Program-made: the position numbers and the translations under genes
The notes under the pieces: model-generated
What the model was told of the DNA's origin: nothing
Seen by the model: the letters and a program-made list of their open reading frames with translations, nothing else
Database searches by the model: none
Part shown: positions 7,839-16,826 of the stretch, one piece after another
How positions within the stretch are numbered: position 1 is the first letter of the stretch
Layout of the letters: every line of letters starts with the position of its first letter
Assembly (NCBI RefSeq): GCF_038087665.1
Contig: NZ_CP149925.1
Location: forward strand, 2,604,870-2,668,869
Source: Gallaecimonas sp. GXIMD4217
Lineage (GTDB): Bacteria; Pseudomonadota; Gammaproteobacteria; Enterobacterales; Gallaecimonadaceae
Direction: 5' to 3'
Length of the DNA stretch: 64,000 nucleotides

Positions 7839-9467
7839 ATGGCTGATCCGCATCCTAAATTGCGGTACCTTGGGACACGACCTGGCGAACCTGTACAGAA
7901 AGTGGCGATAACTTCCCGACTCAGACAATGGCACCGTTACCTGGCCCTGGTGGTGGGCATTCAGCTGCTGCTGTGGCTGCTGAGTGGCCTCTACATGGTG
8001 CTGGTGCCCCTGGACAGGGTCCACGGCGACCACCTGGTCCGGGAAGCCACCAGCAAGCAGGCCGTGACACCCCTGCCGCCCGGCGCCGTCGATGGCGAGC
8101 TGCTGGAGCTGCGCCTGGTCCAGGATCCCCTGGGTCCCCTCTACCTGGCCCGCACCGAACAGGGCTGGCAGCGCTTTGACGCCGTCACCCTGCAGGCCCT
8201 GGGCAGGCCCGACGCCAAGGAGATCCGTCGTCGCGCCCAGGCCCTCTATGCCGGCGAAGGAAATCCCGAGCTGAGCCTGTTGCCCCGGCACCCCAGGGAG
8301 CTGGGTGGTCGGCCCGGGCCGGTATGGCGGGCCGATTTCGACGGCCTCTTCGCTCCCAGCCTCTACTTCGACGCCGACACCGGCCTGCTCAGGGCCAAGC
8401 GCAGCGATCTGTGGCGCGCCTTCGATCTGCTGTGGATGCTGCACATCATGGACTACGACACCAGGGAGGAGGTCAACCATCCCCTGCTGCAGCTGGCCAG
8501 CCTGGCGGCGCTGCTGTTCGCCCTGGCCGGCCTCTGGCTGCTGGCGCGCCTCTGGCGCCAGCCCCTGCCCCGCCACCGGAGCTGGCTGCCCAGGCTGCAC
8601 CGCTGGCTGGGGCTGGTGGCAGGCATCCAGCTGCTGCTGTGGTCCGCCGGCGGCCTGGTGTTCAGCCTGCTGCCCCAGGCCCAGGTCGCCGGCCAGGGGC
8701 TGATCCGCCACGACGATGGCCAGCACCGGCTGCGGATGCCTGAGCTGGGCGCGCTGCTGGCCCGCTTCCCGGGCCAGGACTGGCGCATGACCGGCGGCGA
8801 CCATGGCGGCATCGTGCTTGCCAGTGGCGAGCGGCTGCGCCTGGATCTCAAGAGCGCCCCCCTCACCGAATACCAGGCCCGGGATCTGGCCCGGCATCAT
8901 TACCGGGGCGAGCTGGTGGAGCTGGCCCTGGAGACGGAGGCCACCACCGCCAACCGCAAGTGGCCCAAGCCGCTGTGGCGGCTCGACTTCGAGGACGGCA
9001 ACAGCCTCTACCTGGACGCCGTCACCGGCGCCCCCCAAGGCGTGCGCACCCCGCAATGGACGCTGTTCGATCTGTTCTGGATGCTCCACACCATGGACTA
9101 CCTGGACCGGGATGACTTCAACCACCCGCTGATCTGGCTGTTCGCCCTGGGTACCCTGGTGCTGGCCCTGACCGGCAGCTGGATGCTGGTGCGGCGCCTG
9201 CCGCTGCCGGGCCGGCGCCTGGCCATCCGGGTCGGCGCCAGGCAGCAGCGAGCCCGGGCCGGCACCTGGCTGTTCGAGCAGCTGCCCGAGCTGCAGGACA
9301 AGGGCCAATGCGGCGGCGGTGGCGGCTGCGGCGGCTGCGTGGTGCGCATCGAGGGCGACGCCCCCGTCAGCCCGGAGGAACGGGCCCGTTTCAGCCAAAA
9401 GGCCCTGGACAGGGGCATGCGCCTGGCCTGCCAGCAGCGCCTCAGGGGCGATATCCGGCTGCGCTGA
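7839..9467 (+). CDS. Duplicated PepSY-TM protein fused to a 2Fe-2S ferredoxin domain
   Basis: The 542-residue reading contains two homologous PepSY-associated membrane modules. Each opens with an RWH/LHRWL...GIQLLLW helix and ends with FDLxWMLHxMDY...NHPL followed by another helix. Behind the second module is a ferredoxin-like tail with Cys491-x5-Cys497-x2-Cys500-x30-Cys531, the plant-type 2Fe-2S spacing seen for instance in NqrF. The conserved histidines in the helices could bind haem, as in related ferric-reductase-like PepSY proteins. This suggests a membrane electron-transfer protein. The ATG at 7839 has no clear ribosome site; GTG at 7902 is an alternative. No redox partner gene lies next to it. 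Confidence 0.75.
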   Translation: MADPHPKLRYLGTRPGEPVQKVAITSRLRQWHRYLALVVGIQLLLWLLSGLYMVLVPLDRVHGDHLVREATSKQAVTPLPPGAVDGELLELRLVQDPLGPLYLARTEQGWQRFDAVTLQALGRPDAKEIRRRAQALYAGEGNPELSLLPRHPRELGGRPGPVWRADFDGLFAPSLYFDADTGLLRAKRSDLWRAFDLLWMLHIMDYDTREEVNHPLLQLASLAALLFALAGLWLLARLWRQPLPRHRSWLPRLHRWLGLVAGIQLLLWSAGGLVFSLLPQAQVAGQGLIRHDDGQHRLRMPELGALLARFPGQDWRMTGGDHGGIVLASGERLRLDLKSAPLTEYQARDLARHHYRGELVELALETEATTANRKWPKPLWRLDFEDGNSLYLDAVTGAPQGVRTPQWTLFDLFWMLHTMDYLDRDDFNHPLIWLFALGTLVLALTGSWMLVRRLPLPGRRLAIRVGARQQRARAGTWLFEQLPELQDKGQCGGGGGCGGCVVRIEGDAPVSPEERARFSQKALDRGMRLACQQRLRGDIRLR

Positions 9468-9524
9468 CCCTTGCTTTAGGACGGCGCTTTGCCCAAGATC
9501 CTCTGGCCAAGCCCGAGGAACCCC

Positions 9525-10748
9525 ATGAGCCAAGCCTTCGATCCCCTTGAACTGCGCCGCGCCTTCCCCGCCCTGGACCAGAGCGTCAACGACAGGCCGC
9601 TGATCTACCTGGACAACGGTGCCACCAGTCAGACCGCCCGGGCGGTGCTGGACGCCATGGACGACTACTACCAGGGCTGCCGCGCCAACGTGCACCGGGC
9701 CGGCCATGCCCTGGCCGCCAAGGCCACCACTGCCTTCGAGCAGGTGCGCCACCAGATCGCCGGCTGGCTCAGGGTGGAGAGCGAGCGTGCGGTGATCTTC
9801 AACCGCGGCACCACTGAGGCCATCAACCTGGTGGCCTGGGGCCTGCTGGACCGGCTGGGCCCGGGCGACGAGATCCTGGTCTCCACCATGGAGCACCACG
9901 CCAACCTGGTGCCCTGGCAGCTGGTGGCCCAGCGCAGCGGCGCCAGGGTCCGCCCCATCCCCCTGACCCAGAGCGGCGAGCTGGACATGGCCGCCTACCA
10001 GGCCCTGCTGGGGCCCAGGACCAGGCTGGTGGCCGTCTGCCATGCCTCCAATACCCTGGGGGTGATCAACCCGGTGGCCAGGATCTGCGAGCTGGCCCGC
10101 CGCCATGGTGCCCTGAGCGTCATAGACGGCGCCCAGGCCGCGCCCCACCTGGCCATCGACATCCAGGCCCTGGGCTGCGACTTCTACGTCTTCTCCGGCC
10201 ACAAGATGTTCGGCCCCACCGGCGTCGGCGTGCTCACCGGCCGCCTGGCCGCCCTGGAGCAGCTCGAGCCCTGGCAGGGCGGCGGCGAGATGATCGACAG
10301 GGTCAGCTTCGAAGGCGTCACTTTCAACGCCCTGCCCCATCGCCTGGAGGCCGGCACCCCGCCCATCGCCGAGGTCATCGGCCTGGGCCGGGCCGTGGCC
10401 CTGGTCGAGGGCCTGGGCGATGGGGCCCGCCGCCACGAGCAACACCTGCTGGACCGGCTATGGCGGGGCCTGGCCCAGCTGCCGGTGCAATTATTGGGCC
10501 CCAGGGATCCCAGGGTCAGCCTGATCAGCCTCAGCGCCCCCGGGGTGCACCCCGGCGATCTGGCCCTGTACCTGGACGGCAAGGGCATCGCCGTACGCGC
10601 CGGCAGCCACTGTACCCAGCCGCTGCACTCGGCCCTGGGCCTCGACGGCTCGCTGCGGCTGTCCCTGGCTCCCTACAACACCGAGGACGAGGTGGACCAG
10701 GCCCTGGCCGCCCTGGCCGAGGCCCTGGCCCTCTTTGGAGACGACTGA
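9525..10748 (+). CDS. csdA: Cysteine desulfurase (class V aminotransferase)
   Basis: This 407-residue PLP enzyme takes sulfur from L-cysteine as an enzyme-bound persulfide. Lys227 in FSGHKMFGPTG anchors PLP, and Cys363 in AGSHCTQPL is the sulfur-accepting residue of the group-II (SufS/CsdA) type. The ATG at 9525 follows GAGGAA; a longer TTG reading at 9489 is unlikely. The stop overlaps the start of the SufE-like partner, the usual csdA-csdE pairing. The N-terminal LDNGATSQTA segment is characteristic. It may supply Fe-S assembly, or tRNA and thiol pathways. Confidence 0.92.
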   Translation: MSQAFDPLELRRAFPALDQSVNDRPLIYLDNGATSQTARAVLDAMDDYYQGCRANVHRAGHALAAKATTAFEQVRHQIAGWLRVESERAVIFNRGTTEAINLVAWGLLDRLGPGDEILVSTMEHHANLVPWQLVAQRSGARVRPIPLTQSGELDMAAYQALLGPRTRLVAVCHASNTLGVINPVARICELARRHGALSVIDGAQAAPHLAIDIQALGCDFYVFSGHKMFGPTGVGVLTGRLAALEQLEPWQGGGEMIDRVSFEGVTFNALPHRLEAGTPPIAEVIGLGRAVALVEGLGDGARRHEQHLLDRLWRGLAQLPVQLLGPRDPRVSLISLSAPGVHPGDLALYLDGKGIAVRAGSHCTQPLHSALGLDGSLRLSLAPYNTEDEVDQALAALAEALALFGDD

Positions 10749-11155
10749 TGGAAAACCGCGCCAACAAACTGGCCGAAGACTGGGCCCTGCAGAAGAGCTT
10801 CGAGGCCCGCATGGCCTTCCTGGTCAAGCTGGGCCGCACCCTGGCGCCCCTGGCCGCCGAGGACAAAACGGGCGAAAACGAGGTGCGCGGCTGCGAATCC
10901 CGCACCTGGCTCAAGGTGGAGCTGAAGCAGGGCCGGCTGGCCCTGGCCGGCGACTCCGAGGCCCGCATCGTCAAGGGCCTGATGGCGCTGCTGCTCAGCC
11001 CCTACCAGGGCCAGTCCCCGCAACAGGCGCGCGGCTTCGACGCCCGCTCCTGGTTCGCCGAGCTGGGCCTGTCCCAGTACCTGAGCCCGTCCCGGGCCAG
11101 CGGCCTGGCGGCCATGCTGGACCGCCTGGAGGAGCGGCTCGACGAACTGAGTTGA
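10748..11155 (+). CDS. csdE: SufE/CsdE-family sulfur acceptor
   Basis: The 135-residue protein has the SufE fold signature, with the acceptor cysteine Cys49 in EVRGCESRTW. It takes the persulfide from the desulfurase and passes it on. Translation starts within the csdA stop (TGATG), so the two proteins are coupled. Length and motifs fit CsdE or SufE; the partner and the absence of other suf genes favour csdE. A terminator hairpin follows 36 bases after the stop. Confidence 0.9.
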   Translation: MENRANKLAEDWALQKSFEARMAFLVKLGRTLAPLAAEDKTGENEVRGCESRTWLKVELKQGRLALAGDSEARIVKGLMALLLSPYQGQSPQQARGFDARSWFAELGLSQYLSPSRASGLAAMLDRLEERLDELS

Positions 11156-11191
11156 CCCTTGCCAGCACGTTCGCAAAGGCCGTAATCTGAA

Positions 11192-11217
11192 AAGCCCCTG
11201 AAAACAGGGGCTTTTTT
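11192..11217 (+). terminator. Rho-independent terminator after csdE
   Basis: AAGCCCCTG-AAAA-CAGGGGCTT forms a stem with an AAAA loop and runs into six T residues. It closes the csdA-csdE unit before the acetyltransferase gene. Confidence 0.9.
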
Positions 11218-11232
11218 GCCTAAGGAGTCGCA

Positions 11233-11784
11233 ATGAAGTTACGTACGGATCGGCTGGAGCTCACCCAGATCACCCTTCAGGATTGGCCGCTGTTCCTGGC
11301 CCTGCACCAGGACCAGGAGGTCATGGCCCATGTGCGCGACCCCATGAGCGAGGCCGAGATCCGTGACCACTTCGAGCGACGACTGCCTCCCTGGCAGCAG
11401 GGCCGGGACCAGTGGCTGAGCCTGGTGATGACCGAAAGGGAAAGCGGCCGGCCGGTGGGCATCACTGGTTTCCGCTGTGACTGGGCTCCCAACTGCCAGG
11501 CGGAGCTGGGCTTTTTGCTGCTGCCGGAGCACCAGGGCCAGGGCTATGGCTTCGAATCCCTAGAGGCGCTGCTGGATTTCGCCTTCGACCGGTGTGGCTA
11601 CCACAAGCTCACCGCCACCGTCACCAGCGGCAACCTGGCCTCGGCGGCTCTGCTGGAGAAGGCCGGCTTCCAGCGCGAAGGCTGCCTCAGGGAGCATTAC
11701 CGGCTCCACGGCCGCTGGCACGACGATTGGCTGTACGGCCTGCTGGCCGCCGACCGGGCCGGCCTGGGCCAGCAGGCCGGGTGA
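11233..11784 (+). CDS. GNAT N-acetyltransferase, RimJ/RimL type
   Basis: This 183-residue protein opens with LRTDRLELTQIT, typical of the RimJ/RimL branch. It carries the acetyl-CoA pyrophosphate-binding loop as QGQGYGFESL around residues 98-107, followed by the conserved N-x-A-S-x-x-L-x-E-K-A-G-F segment. Family members acetylate N-terminal amines of proteins, antibiotics or small molecules. The ATG at 11233 has an AAGGAG ribosome site. It stands alone between two terminators. The substrate cannot be assigned. Confidence 0.85.
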   Translation: MKLRTDRLELTQITLQDWPLFLALHQDQEVMAHVRDPMSEAEIRDHFERRLPPWQQGRDQWLSLVMTERESGRPVGITGFRCDWAPNCQAELGFLLLPEHQGQGYGFESLEALLDFAFDRCGYHKLTATVTSGNLASAALLEKAGFQREGCLREHYRLHGRWHDDWLYGLLAADRAGLGQQAG

Positions 11785-11797
11785 TGACGCCAGCCAT

Positions 11798-11829
11798 AAA
11801 AAAACGCCGGCTGCAGCCGGCGTTTTTTC
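11798..11829. terminator. Bidirectional terminator between GNAT and erpA
   Basis: A perfect palindrome centred at 11813/11814 has the core CGCCGGCTG-CAGCCGGCG, with an A run on the left and a T run on the right. It serves the two convergent genes. Confidence 0.92.
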
Positions 11830-11845
11830 TTTCCCTCAGCTTCCC

Positions 11846-12187
11846 TTAAACGGAGAAGGAGGAGCCGCAACCACAGGTGGTGCTGGCGTTGGGGTTGTTG
11901 ACGATGAAGCGGGAGCCCTGCAGGCCTTCGGTGTAGTCCACCTCGCCGCCCACCAGGTATTGCAGGCTCATGGGATCCACAACCAGAGTGACGCCTTCCT
12001 TTTCGATCAGGGTGTCACCTTCGTTGGTCTTCTCGTCGAAGGTAAAGCCGTACTGGAAGCCGGAGCAGCCGCCGCCGGTGACATAGACCCTGAGCTTGAG
12101 CTCGGGGTTGTGCTCTTCCTCGATCAGCACCTTCACCTTGCGGGCCGCCGCGTCGGTGAACTGGATGGGCATGGGTGCGTCGCTCAT
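11846..12187 (-). CDS. erpA: Fe-S cluster insertion protein (A-type carrier)
   Basis: The 113-residue A-type carrier has the three cluster-ligand cysteines Cys41 (GGGCSGF), Cys105 and Cys107 ([10 protein letters not shown]). It delivers Fe-S clusters to apoproteins such as those of isoprenoid synthesis and respiration. Length and sequence match ErpA closely, including [17 protein letters not shown]. As in E. coli it lies near clcA and hemL. It is separated from the upstream DUF6776 gene by 55 bp and ends at a shared terminator. Confidence 0.96.
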   Translation of the reverse strand: MSDAPMPIQFTDAAARKVKVLIEEEHNPELKLRVYVTGGGCSGFQYGFTFDEKTNEGDTLIEKEGVTLVVDPMSLQYLVGGEVDYTEGLQGSRFIVNNPNASTTCGCGSSFSV

Positions 12188-12242
12188 AGATACCTCTTAA
12201 TCCCGCTTGAGGGGGCGATTATCCGATACCCGACCGGGGGGT

Positions 12243-12866
12243 TCAAGTATTCGACAGCGCCTGCCAGGCGATATGGCGCTTGCTGACCGGCAGCGGCCCC
12301 ACCTTGATGCTCAGATCCAGGGTCTGGGGCTTGAAGCTTTCCGGCAGCCAGACTCGGCCCTCCAGCTCCGTCAGGTAGCGCACCTCGAACGGCAGCCAGT
12401 CCAGCTCCGGCTGGCCCTGGTCGCCCTGGCTGGCCTCCACCAGATCCAGGTCGAAGGGCAGCCCGGACAGGGTGCCGCTCAGGTTCATGGCCAGCTTGCC
12501 CTTGCGGGCATTGGGCCCCTGGCCCAGCAGGCGGATATGGAAACGGTAGGCACCGCCCCCTTCCGGGATCATGGCGATACGGTCCACCAGCACCACCTCG
12601 TCCTGGGGCTTCAAGGCCCGGCGGTACTGGCTGATGGCCAGCTCCGCCTCGGCCAGCTGCGCCAGCTGTCGTTTGAGCTGGGCCCTGAGCGCCTGGTTGC
12701 TGTTGTCGGTGACCTGGGCCCTGGCCTCGGCCAGGGTCCGGTCTGTCCTGGCCTCGTCGAGGCGGGCCCTGAGTTCGGCGTCGCCCAGGGCGGTGAGCCG
12801 GCCGAGGGCAAAGGCGGTGATCACCGCCGCCAGGGCCGCCAGCAGCAGCTGCTTGGAATGGCTCAT
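12243..12866 (-). CDS. DUF6776-like membrane-anchored coiled-coil protein
   Basis: This 207-residue protein has one N-terminal transmembrane anchor (residues 5-22). A coiled-coil stretch of about 60 residues, rich in Ala, Glu, Arg and Leu, is followed by a beta-rich C-terminal domain. This matches the uncharacterised family placed next to erpA in other gammaproteobacteria. Its ATG overlaps the stop of the ClC gene by four bases, so the two are coupled. The bulk of the protein should be periplasmic. No catalytic motif is visible and no function is proposed. Confidence 0.75.
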   Translation of the reverse strand: MSHSKQLLLAALAAVITAFALGRLTALGDAELRARLDEARTDRTLAEARAQVTDNSNQALRAQLKRQLAQLAEAELAISQYRRALKPQDEVVLVDRIAMIPEGGGAYRFHIRLLGQGPNARKGKLAMNLSGTLSGLPFDLDLVEASQGDQGQPELDWLPFEVRYLTELEGRVWLPESFKPQTLDLSIKVGPLPVSKRHIAWQALSNT

Positions 12867-14239
12867 GCCTTGGCCCTCTCCCTTTCCAGCATCCTTTTGA
12901 GCAGCTGCGCATAGAGGGGCTGGCCGCCCAGGGCCTGGGCCACCATGGTGGCGCCCAGGCAGGTCAGCAGCAGCGGCAGGATCAGCAGGTAGTTGTCGGT
13001 CATCTCTATGACCAGGATGATGCCGGTCAGCGGCGCCCTGACGGTGGCGGCGAACAGGGCGCCCATGCCGGCGATGGCGAAGGTGCCGGGCTCCAGGCCC
13101 CATTGCGGGAAGGCCGCCGACACCAGCTGGCCGAAGCCCATGCCGAACAGGGTGCCCAGGGTCAGCATGGGGGCGAAGATGCCGCCGGGCAGGTTGGCGC
13201 CGAAGCAGATCAGGGTGGTCAGCAGCCGCCCCAGGCACAGCAGCGCCAGGGTGGCGACGGTGAAGCTGCCCACCGTGATGTTGGGGATCAGATCCACACC
13301 ACTGCCGGTCAGGGCCGGCATGTCCACGGTCAGCCAGCCCATCAGCGCGCCCATGGCCGCCACCAGGGCCACCCGCCTGGCCATGTTGTCGCCGTGCAGC
13401 TGGCTGTAGCCGTCCTGGGCCGCCTGTATGGCCTTGTTGAAGAAGATGCCGAAGGCGCCGAACAGAAAGCCCAGCAGCAGGAACAGCCACAGCGAGGCCA
13501 GGGCCGGCGGCGCATAGCTGGGCATTTCGATGATGGCGTCCTGGCTGTGGAAGGCCCGAAAGACGATGTTGGCCAGTATGGCCCCCATCAGCACGCACTT
13601 GACCGAGATGAGGTTGTAGCGGAACTGGGGGCGCATCTCCTCCACCACCAGCATGACCCCGGCCAGGGGCGCGTTGAAGGCGGCGGACAGGCCGCCGGCG
13701 GCGCCGGTGGCCAGCAGCATGTGGGCATTGTCCTTGGTGAGCCGGCAGATGTCAGCAATCATCCGCCCCACATGGGCGCCCATCTGGGTGGCGGGGCCGC
13801 CGCTGCCCAGCACCAGGCCGCCGCCCAGGGCCAGGAAGCCGCCGACCAGCTTCACCGGCAGCACCCGCCACCAGGGCAGCGGCCTGATGTTGTCCATGGC
13901 CCCTTCGATCTCGGGGATGCCGGAGCCGGCCGCCTCGGGGGCGAACCTGTAGGTGAGCCAGATGGCCAGGCCCGCCATCACCCCGCTGGACAGCGCCGCC
14001 AGCAGCCAGCGCGGCCAGCCGCTTTCGCTCCACAGGCTGATGCCGTTGGCCCGCCAGGCCAGCACCTGGTGCACGCCGTATTCGAACAGGGTCGCCACCA
14101 GGCCCGCCAGGACGCCCACCAGGGCCGCCAGCAACAACAGCCACACCGGCGTGATGTTCTGGGCCTTGAACAGGCGCACTATGCCACTGGGCTGGGCGGT
14201 ACGCTCTTCCCGGGAGACGGCACTGGAGGCATCGGGCAT
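12863..14239 (-). CDS. clcA: ClC-family chloride channel or antiporter lacking the gating glutamate
   Basis: The 458-residue membrane protein has the ClC hallmark segments in order: GSGIPE (Cl- filter), the GSGGP segment, VVEEMRPQFRY (intracellular proton glutamate), GGIFAP, and the late QPLY tyrosine. In E. coli ClcA the second motif is GREGP and its Glu148 is the external gate and proton acceptor. Here the aligned residue is Gly147 (codon at 13799-13801) and the preceding Arg is Ser. Loss of this residue in studied ClCs uncouples H+ from Cl-. The position beside erpA and hemL matches E. coli clcA, but the activity may be channel-like. It is divergent from pyrB. Confidence 0.88.
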   Translation of the reverse strand: MPDASSAVSREERTAQPSGIVRLFKAQNITPVWLLLLAALVGVLAGLVATLFEYGVHQVLAWRANGISLWSESGWPRWLLAALSSGVMAGLAIWLTYRFAPEAAGSGIPEIEGAMDNIRPLPWWRVLPVKLVGGFLALGGGLVLGSGGPATQMGAHVGRMIADICRLTKDNAHMLLATGAAGGLSAAFNAPLAGVMLVVEEMRPQFRYNLISVKCVLMGAILANIVFRAFHSQDAIIEMPSYAPPALASLWLFLLLGFLFGAFGIFFNKAIQAAQDGYSQLHGDNMARRVALVAAMGALMGWLTVDMPALTGSGVDLIPNITVGSFTVATLALLCLGRLLTTLICFGANLPGGIFAPMLTLGTLFGMGFGQLVSAAFPQWGLEPGTFAIAGMGALFAATVRAPLTGIILVIEMTDNYLLILPLLLTCLGATMVAQALGGQPLYAQLLKRMLERERAKA

Positions 14240-14297
14240 GGGGTTGTTACAACGGGGTCCGCTAAATGATGGGCCATTATAACAAGTCAATTTCGGT

Positions 14298-14326
14298 TTC
14301 GTGACGACTCTTTGCGCGTCTATAAT
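14298..14326 (+). promoter_or_regulatory. Probable pyrB promoter
   Basis: A perfect -10 hexamer TATAAT lies at 14321-14326, about 70 bp before the pyrB start. The -35 region 17 bp upstream (TTCGTG) is weak. No pyrimidine attenuator was recognised in the leader. Confidence 0.5.
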
Positions 14327-14395
14327 AGGCGCCCAGCCAGAGAGGCCCCAGGCTGGATCCCCAGGCCTGTCCTCGCCCACTTTCAGGACAGCACC

Positions 14396-15421
14396 ATGAG
14401 CAACTTCGCCGGTACCCATATCCTTTCGGTCAAGCAGTTCGACCGCGACGCCATCACCGAGATCTTCTCCGTTGCCAACCGCATGGAACCCTACGCCCTG
14501 CGCCAAAAGCGCACCAAGGTGCTGGAAGGGGCCATCCTCGGCAACCTGTTCTTCGAGCCCAGCACCCGCACCAGGGTCAGCTTCGGCTGCGCCTTCAACC
14601 TGCTGGGCGGCATGGTCAGGGAGACGGTGGGCATGGCCAGCTCGTCGCTGACCAAGGGCGAGTCCCTGTACGACACCGCCAGGATGCTGTCTTCCTATTC
14701 CGACGTCATCGCCATGCGCCACCCGGACGCCGGCTCCGCGGCCGAGTTCGCCAAGGGCAGCCGGGTGCCCGTGCTCAACGGCGGCGACGGTCCCAACGAG
14801 CATCCCACCCAGGCGCTGCTGGATCTCTACACCATAGAGAAGGAACTGGCCTCCCGCGGCCAGGGCATCGACGGCATGCACATCGCCATGGTCGGCGACC
14901 TCAAGTTCGGCCGTACCGTCCATTCCCTGGCCAAGCTGCTGCGCCTGTACAGGAACATCACCTTCACCCTGGTGTCGCCGAAGGAACTGGCCATGCCCGA
15001 CGAGGTGGTGGCCATCATTGAGGACGCCGGCCACCGGGTACGCATCACCAACAACCTGGAAGGCTCCCTCGGCGAGGCCGACATCTGCTACCTGACCCGC
15101 ATCCAGGAGGAGCGCTTCCCGTCCCTGGAAGACGCCCGCCAGTACCGGGGCCGCTTCCGCCTCAACCAGGCCATCTACACCCAGCACTGCAAGTCCAATA
15201 CTGTTATCATGCACCCGCTGCCCAGGGACTCCCGGGCCGAGGCCAACGAGCTGGACAACGACCTCAACGAGCACCCCAACCTGGCCATCTTCCGCCAGGC
15301 CGACAACGGCGTGCTGATCCGCATGGCCCTGTTCGCCCTGACCCTGGGCGTGGATCAGCTGCTGGAAAAGCACGAGGCGCCGGTGCTCTGGCATTCCGGC
15401 AAAGGCAGCGACCGCAACTGA
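14396..15421 (+). CDS. pyrB: Aspartate carbamoyltransferase, catalytic chain
   Basis: This 341-residue enzyme condenses carbamoyl phosphate and aspartate in pyrimidine synthesis. The carbamoyl-phosphate loop is FFEPSTRTRVSFG, followed by HPTQALLDLYTI, and the late MHPLPRD motif is present. It is about 30 residues longer than E. coli PyrB. No pyrI regulatory-chain gene follows; instead hemL starts 16 bases after the stop. A longer reading from 14312 is rejected because the ATG at 14396 aligns with the family start. The first residues are MSNFAGTHILSVKQF. Confidence 0.93.
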   Translation: MSNFAGTHILSVKQFDRDAITEIFSVANRMEPYALRQKRTKVLEGAILGNLFFEPSTRTRVSFGCAFNLLGGMVRETVGMASSSLTKGESLYDTARMLSSYSDVIAMRHPDAGSAAEFAKGSRVPVLNGGDGPNEHPTQALLDLYTIEKELASRGQGIDGMHIAMVGDLKFGRTVHSLAKLLRLYRNITFTLVSPKELAMPDEVVAIIEDAGHRVRITNNLEGSLGEADICYLTRIQEERFPSLEDARQYRGRFRLNQAIYTQHCKSNTVIMHPLPRDSRAEANELDNDLNEHPNLAIFRQADNGVLIRMALFALTLGVDQLLEKHEAPVLWHSGKGSDRN

Positions 15422-15436
15422 CAAACAAGGATCACC

Positions 15437-16717
15437 ATGAGCCGCTCAGACGAACTCTTCGCCAAAGCCCGTCGCCGCATCCCCGGCGGCGTGAATTCCC
15501 CTGTCCGCGCCTTCAACGGCGTCGGCGGCACGCCGCTGTTCATCGAACACGCCGAAGGTGCCCGTATCTATGATGCCGACGGCAAGGCCTACATCGACTA
15601 CGTGGGCTCCTGGGGGCCGATGATCCTGGGCCACAACCACCCGGCCATCAAGGAGGCGGTGATCAAGGCCGCCGAGAAGGGGCTGTCCTTCGGCGCCCCC
15701 ACCGAGCTGGAAGTGGCCATGGCCGAGAAGGTCTGTGAGCTGGTGCCGTCCATGGAGATGGTGCGCATGGTCAACTCCGGCACCGAGGCCACCATGAGCG
15801 CCATCCGCCTGGCCCGGGGCTTCACCGGCAAGGACAAGATCCTCAAGTTCGAGGGCAACTACCACGGTCACGCCGACACCCTGCTGGTCAAGGCCGGCTC
15901 CGGCATGCTGACCATGGGCGTGCCCACCTCGCCGGGCGTGCCCGGTGATTTCGCCAAGCACACCCTGACCGTCGCCTACAACAAGCTGGACGAGGTCAAG
16001 CAGGTATTCGAGGAAGTGGGTGACGACATCGCCGCCATCATCCTCGAGCCCGTGGCCGGCAACATGAACTGCGTGCCGCCGGTGCCCGGCTTCCTGGAAG
16101 GCCTGCGCGCCATCTGCGACCAGTACGGCGCCGTGCTGATCTTCGACGAGGTCATGACCGGCTTCCGGGTCGCCCTGGGCGGCGCCCAGGCCCATTACGG
16201 CGTCAAGCCGGACCTGACCACCCTGGGCAAGGTCATCGGCGGCGGCATGCCGGTGGGCGCCTTCGGCGGCAAGCGCGAGATCATGGAGCACCTGGCCCCG
16301 ACCGGTCCCGTCTACCAGGCCGGCACCCTGTCCGGCAACCCGGTGGCCATGGCCGCCGGCCTGGCCGCCCTGGAGGCGCTGTCCGCCGAGGGCAACGAGG
16401 CGCAACTGGCCGCCAAGACCGAGAAGCTGATCACCGGCCTCAAGGCCGCCGCCGACGAGGCCGGCATCCCCATGGCCATCAACCATGCCGGCGGCATGTT
16501 CGGTTACTTCTTTACCGACCAGGACAGCATCTCCACCTTCGAGCAGGTGCAGCAGTGCGACATCGAGCGCTTCAAGCGCTTCTTCCACCTGATGCTGGAA
16601 GAAGGTGTCTACCTGGCCCCCAGCGCCTTCGAGGCCGGCTTCCTGTCGCTGGCCCATACGGACCAGGACATCGACGCCACCCTCGAGGCGGCCAGACGCG
16701 TCTTCGCCAGGCTGTAA
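15437..16717 (+). CDS. hemL: Glutamate-1-semialdehyde 2,1-aminomutase
   Basis: The 426-residue PLP enzyme converts glutamate-1-semialdehyde to 5-aminolevulinate, the C5 route into haem. The PLP lysine is Lys265 in [16 protein letters not shown]. The N-terminal [16 protein letters not shown] and the [15 protein letters not shown] segment are family signatures. The start at 15437 follows an AAGGATCACC ribosome site, 16 bases after pyrB, so both genes are probably on one transcript. It ends at a strong terminator. Confidence 0.97.
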   Translation: MSRSDELFAKARRRIPGGVNSPVRAFNGVGGTPLFIEHAEGARIYDADGKAYIDYVGSWGPMILGHNHPAIKEAVIKAAEKGLSFGAPTELEVAMAEKVCELVPSMEMVRMVNSGTEATMSAIRLARGFTGKDKILKFEGNYHGHADTLLVKAGSGMLTMGVPTSPGVPGDFAKHTLTVAYNKLDEVKQVFEEVGDDIAAIILEPVAGNMNCVPPVPGFLEGLRAICDQYGAVLIFDEVMTGFRVALGGAQAHYGVKPDLTTLGKVIGGGMPVGAFGGKREIMEHLAPTGPVYQAGTLSGNPVAMAAGLAALEALSAEGNEAQLAAKTEKLITGLKAAADEAGIPMAINHAGGMFGYFFTDQDSISTFEQVQQCDIERFKRFFHLMLEEGVYLAPSAFEAGFLSLAHTDQDIDATLEAARRVFARL

Positions 16718-16736
16718 GGCCCTCGCCGCTCCCAGG

Positions 16737-16767
16737 AAAACCCCGGCCCAGACCGGGGTTTTCCTTT
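16737..16767 (+). terminator. Rho-independent terminator after hemL
   Basis: AAAACCCCGG-CCCAGA-CCGGGGTTTT followed by CCTTTTT closes the pyrB-hemL unit. Confidence 0.9.
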
Positions 16768-16826
16768 TTGCAAAACCGCCAGCCGCCATCTAGATTTGGC
16801 AATAACCCCAACCATTTCTGGTGTTT

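Noticed and set aside
7833-10445. Minus-strand open frame of 870 codons opposite the PepSY and csdA genes
   Set aside because: It is low-complexity Gln/Gly/Ala/His-rich, a typical GC-bias shadow of the real plus-strand genes, which carry clear family motifs.
13799-13804. Sequencing error as cause of the missing ClC gate residue
   Set aside because: Two adjacent codons differ (Ser and Gly for Arg and Glu) with the frame intact, which a single error would not produce; still worth read-level confirmation.
14240-15424. Upstream extension of the minus-strand ClC frame through pyrB
   Set aside because: The ClC protein starts at 14239; the rest is antisense to pyrB and has no homology.
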